A stretch of 64,000 nucleotides of DNA from Asterias amurensis. Its lineage: Eukaryota; Echinodermata; Asteroidea; Forcipulatida; Asteriidae. A program made the position numbers and the translations under genes. Of this stretch, positions 45,508-56,489 are shown piece after piece; positions within the stretch are counted from its first letter, which is position 1, and every line of letters starts with the position of its first letter. Under the pieces are notes generated by a model that did not search any database, was not told the DNA's origin, and saw only the letters and a list, made by a program, of their open reading frames with translations. The stretch covers positions 17,541,501 to 17,605,500 of the forward strand of contig NC_092650.1 in the NCBI RefSeq assembly GCF_032118995.1. Reading direction: 5' to 3'.

Positions 45508-45954
45508 CTGGTGAGAACAACTTGGGCAATCGCGCATTAGAGAGGGTATCGCGTGTAGCGTGGTCTAACAGGGGACTAACAACATCTTGCACCAAGACCA
45601 GCCGCCCGAGTTGGCTAAAAAGATGAATAGTTTTCCAGACTCTAAATTAGTAAATAAAAACATAGTTCATATTTTCAAGTTATTCAAAGCTTACGTACAA
45701 TTATTGTTTATCCTTATTAAAATAATTGTCATAGAATAACATGTCGTTCCAAGTTCGAAGGGATAAGTCCCAAGGGAACAATACGTGCCTGTCGTTATGA
45801 TTAATATTGTCATCAGTGTGGGGAATTAACACAATAGTTGTTGACGTGTTTTTTTTTTTAATTACCAGGCATCAAAGGCTCATTCTGATGAATTGCAGGG
45901 TCGTGTAATTTTAAAATTTCCCATTTCAAATTTTGACTTATACGAATTCGATAA

Positions 45955-47203
45955 TCTATATTATAAAAGCGCTTAAATCGCATGGGCGCCGCCATTGTTA
46001 TGTGGCAAGTGGTGCCCGCACCCTGCTAAAATGATGCGTCCTGGGGTAAATTACGGGGTACCCGTGTTGGGGCATGTGTTGTTTGTGACGTCACAGTCAC
46101 GGCGCGAGCGTCCATTAACTTCGCGCGTACATACAGAACAGAACAATGCAGACGACAGGACAAAGACTGGTGGGGGTTATTAGAGCACGTTGTGTGGACA
46201 GAGAGATGGAAGGGGCATGTAGTGTGGTACGTCTGTTGGAAGAGGGCGGGGGAACGCCAAAAAATGTAGGGAACATTTAGTAAAAGGGCTGGAAAAATAA
46301 TACGCAAAGGGGGAAAAAAAGGGACTAATGATGACATTGGACAGGAAAAAATTAACTGGACAGAGAAAAATACACGAAACGGAGGACCACCTGACTGGCG
46401 GGACCCGCGGGGAACAGGTAAAGTTATGGGACGGCAAAAAGTGCAAAGAACAATTCACGGGCGGGATGACGGGAAGGAGGCACGGGTTAGATTTTGGACG
46501 GGGATAGGAGGTAGGGGCACAAAGTGGTACGTCTGTGGAACGGGGGACGGGGGAACGGCAAAAATATAAATGACGGGAAAATGAACAGGGCTGGGGTATA
46601 GGTAGGGATAGAACAAAATTAAAAGGGACTATCGTGATGTGGGACATGGGACAGGAAAATATTAAACTGGGGGATCAATGGGGGGATCAAGCCCATAAAA
46701 CGGGAAAACCCCACAAACGGGACCCGCGCGAAACTGGAAAATATGAGTTATGGGCAAACATTGGCAAGCAAAGAACAATGCCAATGCAGGGGATCGCGGG
46801 GACGGGAGAGGCACGGAGGCGTGGGTTAGATATGGGACGGGATAGGGAAGGGGCACACGGTGGGACAGGGAGTTGGGGGGAAAATGAACGAGGCTGGTGA
46901 GGGGGGAAAAGCAAAGGGGTTTGACAACTATACAGGATAGAAAATAATCAACTGAACGAAACGGGATATAAACGCTGGGAAAGAACCACTATCGGGATCC
47001 GCTGGAAACTGGAAAATATGGATGGGATCGACAATGCCGAAACGGAAAAAAAGATGGACAAGTGTACGATTTCACAAAGCACTACGATTCGTCTTAACTT
47101 ATGATGGGTTGTTTGCCACAGTGATTTGTATTGTGACCCTGCCCAGCCACTTTAGCCCTCCCCTGTACTCAACGCTACACTTGCAGCATTTATCCCGCTA
47201 GTG
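45955..47203. repeat. unit-1-specific block with purine-skewed tandem array
   Basis: Unit 2 joins GAATTCGATAAT directly to GATGATGAAAATACG, so this 1.25-kb block was inserted in unit 1 or lost from unit 2. Its first 180 bp are CpG-rich. From about 46140 to 47060 come about three imperfect units of 275-320 bp (landmarks GTGGTACGTCTGT at 46224 and 46527; GGGACCCGCG at 46399 and 46719; TGGAAAATATG at 46735 and 47011). The plus strand is strongly purine-rich. The end (47068-47115) resembles half of a family E MITE. No gene is recognised. Confidence 0.7.
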
Positions 47204-47831
47204 ATGATGAAAATACGTAGCTCTTTGTAACAACAAATCGACTTTCTTTCATCATGATATTATTGTCTTTTAGCAATTATGGTGAGTATTTTCATGCCTA
47301 CTGAAGCCATGAAAAACCATTGTGTTCATTTCAACCCAATTAGAAATTATCGCCGTACAAATTACCGCTAGCCGTTAACGAGAGGCCTTGATTGTTCCCG
47401 GTGGATTTTCGAACTTGAATAGTCTGTTATTTAATGACATGTTGATGAAAAAGGAGTGAGATTGTACGTAAGTAATAAGCCTGGTGTGCCTCGAAAATTG
47501 AATTTTCAAACCACGATTCTAGGAAGAGTACTGCACGAATCTTGAAAACGTAGCATCTTTTTGGCAAAGTCGGGCGGTGGAGGGACTATTCGGGATAAAA
47601 TTACCAAATTTGTTACCATGCGTTTTACTAGCTTGCTATAGGTCCCTATATCCTACCACTACTCGTCAGCCCCCCCCCCCCCCCTACCTAAAAAAAGAAG
47701 GAGATGTTCATAGACACACAGCAAAAATTAGACAGGACTAAGGCACAAATCCATTCCGAGATTAAGTCAGAAAAAAATCTCGACTAAAGCAAAAGTAAAA
47801 GGCGTTTCAGCGAAAGAGCCGAAACCCCTAT

Positions 47832-48208
47832 TTAAAGGCAGTGGACACTATTGGTAATTACTCAAAATAATTATCATCATAAAACCTTACTTGATTACGA
47901 GTAATGGGGAGAGGTTGATGGTATAAAACATTGTGAGAAACAGCTCCCTCTGAAGTGACGTAGTTTTCGAGAAAGAAGTAATTTTCCACGAATTTGATTT
48001 CGAGACCTCAAGTTTAGAATTTGAGGTCTCGAAATCAAGCATCAGAAAGCAGACAACTTCGTGACACAAGGGTTTTTTTTCGTTCATTATTATCTCGCAA
48101 GTTCGATGACCGATTGAGCTCAAATTTTCACAGGTTTGTTATTTTATGCATATGTTGAGATACACCAACTGTGAATTGACAATTACCAATAGTGTCCACT
48201 GCCTTTAA
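47832..48208 (+). mobile_element. Family A MITE, complete
   Basis: TTAA-flanked copy; its left part is nearly identical to 44524-44908. The segment between CAACTGTGAA and TTGACAATTACC is shortened, as in 54814-55190, its duplicate in unit 2. Confidence 0.92.
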
Positions 48209-48403
48209 GGTATTGGTAAAAAAAAACGTAAAAAAACCAAACTTAAATCAAAATTTAAAAGATACAAAATTGCCTGAAATTATAGTTCTAATTAAGGGTA
48301 AGCAGTAAAAGCACTTAGCGCAAGACAAAGGACCATATCGGAATACATCAAACTTGATTTATATTAGAGCCAATCAAGAAATCGAACGTTTTTACATTTC
48401 TCC

Positions 48404-48723
48404 CAACTTTCGGTAAACAGTATTGTCCAAAGGCCCACACTTCGTGTATCGCAACTGATATAAAAAATACCTGTGAAAATTTAGGCTCCGTCGGTCATCG
48501 GAGTCGGGAGAAAATAACGGTGAAAACCCACCCTTGTTTCCGCACGTTTCGCCGTGCCATGTTTGTGTTTAAAAAAAAAAGTTTTTTTAAGTTTTCTCGA
48601 AAATTAGAGCATTTCATTGAATAATATTTCAAGATCAGTCTTTCACCATTACCTTCTGTAAACCCTGTAAGTTATTTGTAAATCTGTGATATATTTTTTT
48701 TCGAAGTGTATAATGGCTTTAAA
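48404..48723 (-). mobile_element. Family B MITE, left end eroded
   Basis: On the plus strand it begins CTTTCGGTAAACAGTATTG and ends GAAGTGTATAATGGCTTTAA, the inverse of the copy at 41537. Its unit-2 duplicate is 55413-55764. Confidence 0.8.
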
Positions 48724-48787
48724 ACGAACTTAAGAATAGTTCAAACCTCAATCACCCAACGTTTTGTGCTGAAACTCATCGTATCGG

Positions 48788-48956
48788 GGGCCAAGTATAA
48801 TAGAGCTGCTGAAGCAGAACATAATTGCTCTGCTTTGCAGAAATTAGGAAGATACGAGTCACAGATTGTAAATCCGAGATGGTAGTTTGGTTGATAACCT
48901 TGTTCTTGTAAGCATAATTATGTTGTGCTAAGCATAGCTTTATGATATTGAGCACA
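48788..48956. mobile_element. Family D MITE, diverged
   Basis: GGCCAAGTATAATAGAGCTGC at the left and GCATAGCTTTATGATATTGAG at the right, with GGTAGTTTGGTTGATAACC inside. The unit-2 duplicate is 55830-55996. Confidence 0.65.
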
Positions 48957-49071
48957 GTGACAAAATTACATTAAATCGCTCAGTCTAGCATAGGAGTGTC
49001 TGCATACATAATGTAACATAGCCACGCCTTCGTTTCAACACTTCTTTAGCTGTGTTTAATCACGAGATCTC

Positions 49072-49350
49072 CACGTGGTGTGCTTTCCACCAATAGAAAT
49101 GGCGAGTCTTGGTTGCGAATTGAACCTCATATAAAGGAATTCAGCGGGGGAGGGGGGGGGGTTGATTCTGTTTCCCCAACCCTTGAACCTTTTCATTGCG
49201 TCACACTGCCATTCGTTGCCACGAAATCGGGGAAATATTGTTGTAGGGTGACATACAAACAGCCGATGTTTTGTTCACCTGCAAATTCTACTACTTCAAC
49301 GCTATCGATCTTTAAAGCTATACACATCAACTAAAAGGAGCTGAAGAGAG
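49072..49350 (+). promoter_or_regulatory. proximal promoter of lectin gene 2
   Basis: An E-box CACGTG (49072-49077) and CCAAT (49090-49094) lie about 390 bp before the ATG. A TATA-like TTTAAAG (49311-49317) is in the same place as the TATA box of lectin gene 4, and is followed by CATCAACTAAAAGGAGCTG and AGAGCAGTC, conserved in the paralogues. Confidence 0.55.
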
Positions 49351-49463
49351 CAGTCATTTTCTGTTCAACCGAACATTAGACATTCTACTGCTTCTATCAA
49401 CAGTCTTTATTAGGTCCTGTAAGAGTACGAGATAGGCCTACTTTTTGACACCTGTCATACATC

Positions 49464-50063
49464 ATGGATGCTATTCGAGTAATTTTGGTTGTGTGGGTTT
49501 TCTCTGGTCATATTTTGGCTGAGATCTGCCCTCCTGATTGGCATCGATACGGCGAGTCTTGTTACTTGTTTTTAAATGACAGGATGGATTTTTACGAAGC
49601 AAATCGCACTTGTACCGAAAAGTCACGAGCCACCCTGGCCTACCCAACCTCACAAACCGAACAGGATTACATTTGGGAGTTATTCATGGACAAGAGTCCC
49701 ACCTGGAGTCTCTGGGTTGGTTGTAATGACATCGTGGAGGAGGGAACCTGGCAGAACTGTCCGTTGAAGGGTGATGGCAGTGGCGCTTATGAGAATTGGA
49801 AGGATGGAGAACCCAGTGGTCTTTCTGATGGAGATGACTGTGGAATGATGACATTGGGCATGAATGGCAAATGGGATGATGATCTCTGCACATATGATCT
49901 GTTTGCTGTCTGCAAGCTCCCCGTCTGCAGCGTCCGTCTGACACCCAAGTGCCTGCTCCGTCACGCTATGGAGGAGCTAGAGAAATCGTGCAGCGGGAAG
50001 GGTTGCCGATCACACCCTCAATATCACTCCTCCCTCATAGACAACTGCTGTGATGATCAGTAA
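49464..50063 (+). CDS. secreted C-type lectin, 199 aa (unit 1)
   Basis: Single exon. Residues 1-19 are a signal peptide (ends HILA). The lectin domain covers about 22-150: C22/C33, C50/C150, C126/C142 plus an extra C87/C99 pair shared by all four genes. The Ca2+/sugar site reads EPS (116-118) where mannose-type lectins have EPN, with WDD at 137-139 in place of WND; sugar choice is therefore uncertain. NRT at 47-49 is an N-glycosylation sequon. The tail (151-199) is Cys-rich, with CLLRHAMEEL and CRSHPQYH, ending CCDDQ. It is almost identical to the gene at 56490 in residues 1-39 and 173-199 but has 25 replacements between. AATAAA follows at 50210. Confidence 0.95.
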   Translation: MDAIRVILVVWVFSGHILAEICPPDWHRYGESCYLFLNDRMDFYEANRTCTEKSRATLAYPTSQTEQDYIWELFMDKSPTWSLWVGCNDIVEEGTWQNCPLKGDGSGAYENWKDGEPSGLSDGDDCGMMTLGMNGKWDDDLCTYDLFAVCKLPVCSVRLTPKCLLRHAMEELEKSCSGKGCRSHPQYHSSLIDNCCDDQ

Positions 50064-50209
50064 ATGACTGAACGGGGAAACTGGCCTGCGATGATAATCT
50101 ATATCTACCCTTCAATATTTATGAACAAGAAACATTGAGGCATATTATTTGTATGCGGCACCCGTAAACTCTGCATCGTCGACTCGAAAGTAACTTACCC
50201 ACATTGAGG

Positions 50210-50215
50210 AATAAA
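50210..50215 (+). other. poly(A) signal of lectin gene 2
   Basis: AATAAA lies 147 nt after the stop codon, before the relic tail at 50393. The same hexamer follows lectin gene 3 at 57236-57241. Confidence 0.65.
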
Positions 50216-50392
50216 AATCCTTCCTCCATACTTGAAATAAGATGGAACTAGTAAGATGGCTTGCAGCTGAGCAACGAAATTTATACTGAAGAAGAAGCTT
50301 AATAGGAGATTGATTTGAAGAGTGACATACATATTTCTGCACGGAAACCCGTGGACTTAAACTTGACATTAGTTTCCAAAGTCAGATAGAGC

Positions 50393-50458
50393 GTCGTGTC
50401 GTGCGGGGAGGCCTGCCGATCACACCCCAGATGTCACTCCTTCAATCTGTTGGAGTAA
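50393..50458 (+). pseudogene. relic lectin C-terminal tail
   Basis: One frame reads VVSCGEACRSHPRCHSFNLLE then a stop, matching the tail of lectin gene 1 (VVSCGKSCRSHPPCHSFNLLE), not the tail of the gene just upstream. It lies 330 nt after the stop codon and 178 nt past the poly(A) signal. It is either a remnant of an older gene end or an unused alternative last exon (an AG is present upstream at 50383). Confidence 0.75.
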
Positions 50459-51415
50459 GATGAAGGGAAGATGGTGTGCCAGCTGAACAACGCAACTCGC
50501 TGAGAAGTGGCTGATCTTCGATATGTAGAAATGGAGTTTGCGATCAATTTAATGACTCAGTACTTTGGGGCGTGTAGAGCATAGAAAGGACAAGATTTCG
50601 GTGGTTCTTTTTCATTTCTTTTAGTATTTATGATATTGTGAGTTATGACTTCAGTTTTTTTCGGATTATCGTTGTAATTTTATCAATTGAAGTGGCCTAT
50701 AGATATTAACATAAACGCATTCATATATGTAAACGTGGTTATCTTAGCATCATTACGTTTCAGCGTTAACATGCTTAGCGCAAATACAAATGCATTAACA
50801 TTCTCGAGGGAGCTATTCTTCGCGTTGAAAAATTAATATTCTTTCTGTTGTTGCGCTAGCTCACAAAATATCGGTGAACACAAATCGACACATGTGAGGC
50901 CAATAGTTTTATTTTTACCAATGAAATAAACAATAAATCAGTGGGGCTTTTAAGGGACAATATGAAAACAAATCTTCGTTCTAAAGAAAACAAATTCGTT
51001 AGAACGAAGACAAAATTCATTCGAACAAACAAATCTTTCTGACCAAAGATAATTTTCGTTTGAACAAGGATTTGCTTTCCTCTTTTTGACTCAAGAGAAA
51101 AATTACAGCATTGTTTAACACACACAAAAAATACAATAATTAATAATAATGAAATAAAATGTTTCATTTTAAATTTGCTCAATGTTAAAAGACTTGTAAA
51201 ATAAATTCAATCGTTTGCTGAAAAAACCCATTCTTCATTATACAGAACGGTAACAAGTATGCTTGTCGCATTCGATGTTTTGCTAAAAATTTCAGCATTT
51301 GTTTGTTATGAACGGTTATTTATTATAATTAATTTGTGAATGGAAATAGTTAGTAATTAATGATTCAGAAATGATGACATTGTGTGCTTATCATGAATGC
51401 TTTCTGTAAACATTT

Positions 51416-51799
51416 TACAGGCAGTGGACACTATTGGTAATTACTCAAAATAATTATTAGCATAAAACCTTTCTTGGTGACGAGTAATTGGAAGATGTTG
51501 ATGGTATAAAACATTGTGAGAAACGGCTCCCTCTGAAGTGCCATAGTTTTCGAGAAAGAAGTAATTTTCCACGAATTTGATTTCGAGACCTCAGATTTAG
51601 AATTTGAGGTCTCGAAATCAACCATCTAAACGCACACAACTTCTTGAGAAAAGGGTGTTTTTTCTTTCATTATTATCTCGCAAGTTCGATGACCGATTGA
51701 GCTCAAATTTTCACAGGTTTGTTTTTTAAGCATATGTTGAGATACACAAACTGTGAAGGCTAGTCTTTGACAATTACCAATAGTGTCCACTGCCTTTAA
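51416..51799 (+). mobile_element. Family A MITE
   Basis: The left end reads TTACAGGCAGTGGACAC (TTAA mutated) and the right end GTGTCCACTGCCT before TTAA. It is followed at 51800-51883 by an inverted family A end fragment. The unit-2 duplicate is 58436-58820. Confidence 0.9.
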
Positions 51800-51883
51800 A
51801 GGCAGCTCTCAATTACTCGTCACTAAGAAATTTTTGTGCTAACAATTATTTTTGAGTAATTAAAAGTAGTGTCCAGTGCCTTT

Positions 51884-52241
51884 AAAGGACTTGTGTACCT
51901 TTTGTAACACAAAACAAAATGTCCACAGATTTACATTTAACTTATACCGTTTGAAGATCATGATTGTAGAAAGCGTACCTTATTAGTTGCTGAGGTGAGA
52001 AATAACTTAAATAATGTCGTGAAAATACGTTTTTTACATGCTAAAATAATTTTCGTCTCATGATCATTGAGACGAACATTAGTTTCATTGTTTTACTCAT
52101 TTCTTAAAAACTACAGCACTTCAGCAAATAATATTTTCATGGAAGCTTTCTACTATCATTATCTTTAACGGTGCAGGTTTAATGTATACATCTGTGAACA
52201 TTGTGTTTTTTGTCCTACAAAAAGTACATAACCCCCTCAGA
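51884..52241. mobile_element. Family C MITE
   Basis: GGACTTGTGTACCTTTTGTA at the left and TACAAAAAGTACATAACCCC at the right are inverted, and the similarity extends about 55 bp inward (TCCACAGATTTACATTTAAC against the ACATCTGTGAACA side). TTAA precedes the left end. The duplicate is 58904-59261. Confidence 0.75.
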
Positions 52242-52559
52242 GATGATCAAGATCTATCAGATACACATCTCAATTATGTAGTTTTCTTTTTTTATAATAT
52301 CTTAAACTTTCAAACCCTAAATTTTTTAACCATTTGGAATCTTAGTATGCATGCCTTAGAAAAAGAAAACACTTTTGAAAAATAATACATTATTGTCACA
52401 GTATAGCTGAAGTTATAAATACGCACAAAATAAAATAAAAAACTACATTGCAACCACAGTAATCTTTAACAGTTATTCTGTAAAGGGACACGTTTGCTGT
52501 GGATCGGACGATTTGGTCCATGGAAAGCTTTTGATATCGTAGGTGGGCCTTTAGACCCT

Positions 52560-52932
52560 TTAAAGCCATTGGACACTTTCGGAACAGAAAAAAATAAAGT
52601 TCACAGATTTACAAATAACTTTACAGGGTAAACAGAAGGAAATGGTGAAAGACTTCAATTGAAATATTATTCCATAAAATGCTTCACTTTTTGAGAAAAC
52701 ATTAAAACAATTATCAATTCTCGATAAAGAGAATACCGGATTTATTTTGAACACATGTCATGACACGGCGAAACGTGCGGAAACAAGGGTGGGCTTTTCC
52801 GTTATTTTCTCCCGAACGCGATGACCGATTGAGCCTAAATTTTCACAGGTTTGTTCTTTTATATAGAAGTTGTGATACACGAAGTGCGGGCCTTGGACAA
52901 TACTGTTTACCGAAAGTGTCCACTGACTTTAA
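52560..52932 (+). mobile_element. Family B MITE
   Basis: TTAA with AGCCATTGGACACTTTCGG at the left and CCGAAAGTGTCCACTGACT with TTAA at the right. The duplicate is 59580-59951. Confidence 0.88.
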
Positions 52933-53028
52933 GCTATGGCCCATTAAAAATAAATTTTATGGCAAAATTGCTGAACAAATAATCCCTGCTTAGCAGAAGG
53001 AAGCGAGTCCTGCCTGACCAATTATGGG

Positions 53029-53300
53029 AATTTTAAATGGGTTGAAGGATGAATCAAAAGAGGGCGCTGTTAGATGAAGTTTGTACACACATCGCCATAA
53101 TGGGGGAAAGGGGGTGGCAGAATCCCCTGCCAACACCGGTGTCGTATGGAAATCTGTCCCTGGGGAATCTGTCACCTTGGAAATAAATATGAGAAGGACT
53201 GAAAGAGGGCGCTATCATAATAAGTTTATACCATAGAGTTTGTACACAGTTCGTCGTTGGGGGGGGGGGGGGTAGAGACTCGGTGTAAAGGGGGGGGGCG
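53029..53300. repeat. tandem pair of a cluster-specific repeat
   Basis: Two imperfect units contain AAAGAGGGCGCT, GTTTGTACACA and TCGCC or TCGTCG before a G-run. Matching pairs occur at 60043-60300, and a single unit follows lectin gene 1 at 43665-43760. Confidence 0.6.
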
Positions 53301-53509
53301 ACTACACACAGAATCGTATGCCGAGAGAAGTTCAAATTAATTAACTACATACTGAGTTACTAAGATAATTCATTTAAGAAACATTGATTATTTTCTTGGA
53401 AACACGGAACTAAAAAACAATATATCTCTGAAACATGGAGTTGATCTCAAGGCGCTGCTGGTTGGGTATTGTTATGTCACATGCAAGGGTCTACGTCACA
53501 CGACCGCTT

Positions 53510-53822
53510 TCCATTACTCGTTACCAAGTAAGGTTTTTTATGCTTATAATTATTTTGAGTAATTACCAATGGTGTCCACTGCCTTTTCCACGAATTTGAT
53601 TTCGAGACCTCAAGTTTAGAATTTGAGGTCTCGAAATGAAGCATCTGAAAGCACACAACTTCGAGTGACAAGGGTGGGTTTTTTTCATTCACAGTTATCT
53701 CGCAACTCCGACGACCGATTGAGCTAAAATTTTCACAAGTTTGTTATTTTATGCATTTGTTGAGGTACACCAACTGTGAAGACTAGTCTTTGACAATAAC
53801 CAACAGTGTCCACTGTCTTCAA
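53510..53822. mobile_element. rearranged family A MITE at the unit 1/unit 2 junction
   Basis: The first 76 bp are the inverted left end (to GTGTCCACTGCCTTTT). The rest (CCACGAATTTGATTTCGAG to GTGTCCACTGTCTTC) is the right two thirds in plus orientation. Immediately after it, unit 2 homology begins (AAAACCGTGGGATCTGTGG). An equivalent lies at 60530-60835. Confidence 0.8.
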
Positions 53823-54813
53823 AACCGTGGGATCTGTGGATGACACTCTTTCATTTCGGTTGTGATTAGGGACACCATTGTTTTTTTCATCTGGTGAGAA
53901 CGACTTGGGCAATCGCGCAGAGGGAGAGGGTATCGCGTTGTCTGATAGGGGACTAACAACATCTTGCACAAAGACCAGCCGCCCGAGTTGGCTAAAAAGA
54001 TGTATAATTTAAGGCTTACTCAAGGCTTACGTAAAATTATTTTTCATCCTTATTAAAATAACTGTCATTGAATAACATGTCGTTCCAAGTTCGAAGGGAT
54101 AAGTCCCAAGGGAACAATACGTGCCTGTCGTTATGATTAATATTGTCATCAGTGTGGGGAATTAACACAATAGTTGTTGACGTGGTTTTTTTTAAATAAC
54201 CAGGCATCAAAGGCTCATTCTGATGAATTGCAGGGTCGTGTTATTTTAAGTTTCCCATTTCAGATTTTGACTTATACAAAATTGAATTCGATAATGATGA
54301 TGAAAATACGTAGCTCTTTGTAACAACAAATCGACTTTCTTTCATCATGATATTATTGTCTTTCAGCAATTATGGTGAGTATTATCATGCCTATACTGAA
54401 GCCATGAAAACCCATTGTGTTCATTTCAACCCGATGAGAAATAATCGCCGTACAAATTACCGGTAGCCGTTAACGAAAGGCCTTGATTGTTCCCGGTGGA
54501 CTTTCGAACTTAAATAGTCTGTTATTCAATGACAATATTAATGAAAAAGGAGTGAGATTGTACGTAAGTAATAAGCCTGGTGTGCCTCGAAAATTGAATT
54601 TTACACCACGATTCTAGGAAGAGTACTGCACGAATCTTGAAAACGTAGCATCTTTTTGGCAAAGTCGGGCGATGGAGGGACTATTTGGGATAAAACGTTT
54701 TACTAGCTTGCTATAGGCCTCTTTATCATAAATCCGATCCGAGATTAAGTCAGAAAAAAATCTCGACTGAAGCAAAGTAAAAGGCGTTTCAGCGAAAGAG
54801 CCGAAACCCCTAT

Positions 54814-55190
54814 TTAAAGGCAGTGGACACTATTGGTAATTACTCAAAATAATTATTAGCATAAAACCTTTCTTGGTGTCGAGTAATGGGGAGAGGTTGA
54901 TGGTATAAAACATTGTGAGAAACGGCTCCCTCTGAAGTGCCATAGTTTTCGAGAAAGAACTAATTTCCAACGAATTTGATTTCGAGACCTCAAATTTAGA
55001 ACTTGAGGTCTCGAAATCAACCATCTAAACGCACACAACTTCGCGTGACAAGGGTGTTTTTTCTTTCATTATTATCTCGCAACTTCAATGACCGATTGAG
55101 CTCAAATTTTCACAGGTTTGTTATTTTATGCATATGTTGAGATACACCAACTGTGAATTGACAATTACCAATAGTGTCCACTGGCTTTAA
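54814..55190 (+). mobile_element. Family A MITE, complete
   Basis: TTAA-flanked. It is the unit-2 counterpart of 47832-48208. Confidence 0.92.
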
Positions 55191-55412
55191 GGTATTGTAA
55201 AAAAAACGTAAAAAAAAACAAACTTAAATCAAAATTTAAACGAGACAAATTTGCCTGAACAATTTACCAGTGAGACGTTTAATGTTAAACTTGGTTCTAA
55301 TAAAGGCTAAGCAGTAAAAGCACTTAGCGCAAGACAAAGGACCATATCGGAATACATCAAACTTGATTTATATTAGAGCCAATCAAGAAATCGAACGTTT
55401 TTACATTTCTCC

Positions 55413-55764
55413 CAACTTTCGGTAAACAGTATTGTCTAAAGGCCCACACTTCGTGTATCGCAACTGATATAAAAAATTCCTGTGAAAATTTAGGCTCCGT
55501 CGGTCATCGGAGTCGGGAGAAAATAACGGTGAAAACCCAGCCTTGTTTCCGCACGTTTCGCCGTGTCATGTTTGTGTTTAAAATAAATCCGTAATTCTGG
55601 ACAACGAGAATTGATAGTTTTTTTTAAGTTTTCTCGAAAATTAGAGCATTTCATTGAATAATATTCGAAGATCAGTCTTTCACCATTACTTTCTGTAAAC
55701 CCTGTAAGTTATTTGTAAATCTGTGAATTTTTTTTTCCGGTGCCGAAGTGTAAAATGGCTTTAA
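55413..55764 (-). mobile_element. Family B MITE
   Basis: Counterpart of 48404-48723, and more complete in the centre (it keeps TAAATCCGTAATTCTGGAC). Confidence 0.82.
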
Positions 55765-55829
55765 AACGAACTTAAGAATTGTTCAAACCTCAATCACCCA
55801 GCGTTGTGGCTCAAACTCATCGTTTCAGC

Positions 55830-55996
55830 GGCCAAGTGTACTAGAGCTGCTAAAGCAGAAAATATTGCTCTGTTAAGCAGAAATGAGCAAGATACCAGTC
55901 ACAGATTGTAAATCCGAGATGGTAGTTTGGTTGATAACCTTGTTCTTGTAAGCATAATTATGTTGTGCTAAGCATAGCTTTATGATATTGAGCACA
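55830..55996. mobile_element. Family D MITE, diverged
   Basis: Counterpart of 48788-48956, with the same GGTAGTTTGGTTGATAACC core. Confidence 0.65.
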
Positions 55997-56489
55997 GTGA
56001 CAAAATTACATTAAATCGCTCAGTCCAGCATGGGAGTGTCTGCATACATAATGTAACATAGCCACGCCTTCGTTTCAACACTTCTTTAGCTGTGTTTAAT
56101 CACGAGATCTCCACGTGGTGTGCTTTCCACCAATAGGAATGGCGAGTCTTGGTTGCGAATTAAAACCTCATATAAAGGAATTCAGCGGGGGAGGGGTGGT
56201 TGATTCTGTTTCCCCAACCCTCGAACCTTTTAATTGCGTCACACACAATCGGGAAAATATTGTTGTAGGGTGACATACAAACAGCCGATGTTTTGTTCAC
56301 CTGCAGATTCTACTACTTCAACTCTATCGATCTTTAAAGTTATATACACATCAACTAAAAGGAGCTGAAGAGAGCAGTCATTTTCTGTTCAACCGAACAT
56401 TAGACATTCTACTGGTTTTATCAACAGTCTTTATTAGGTCATATAAGAGTACGAGATAGGCCTATACTTTTGGACACCTGTCATACATC

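Larger units (their letters stand above)
45173..53822. repeat. tandem segmental duplication, unit 1 (carries lectin 49464)
   Basis: Matches 53823-60840 in the same order and orientation. Offsets are 7026 at the lectin gene, 7021 near 50856 and 7020 from 52182 to 53500. Unit 1 contains two extra blocks that unit 2 lacks: a family D MITE (45276-45507) and 45955-47203. Both units end in rearranged family A sequence. Confidence 0.92.

Noticed and set aside
46180-46647. Minus-strand 155-codon Pro/Ser/Cys-rich frame
   Set aside because: It is the pyrimidine complement of the purine-skewed tandem array. Its repeats are in the DNA and no domain is recognisable.
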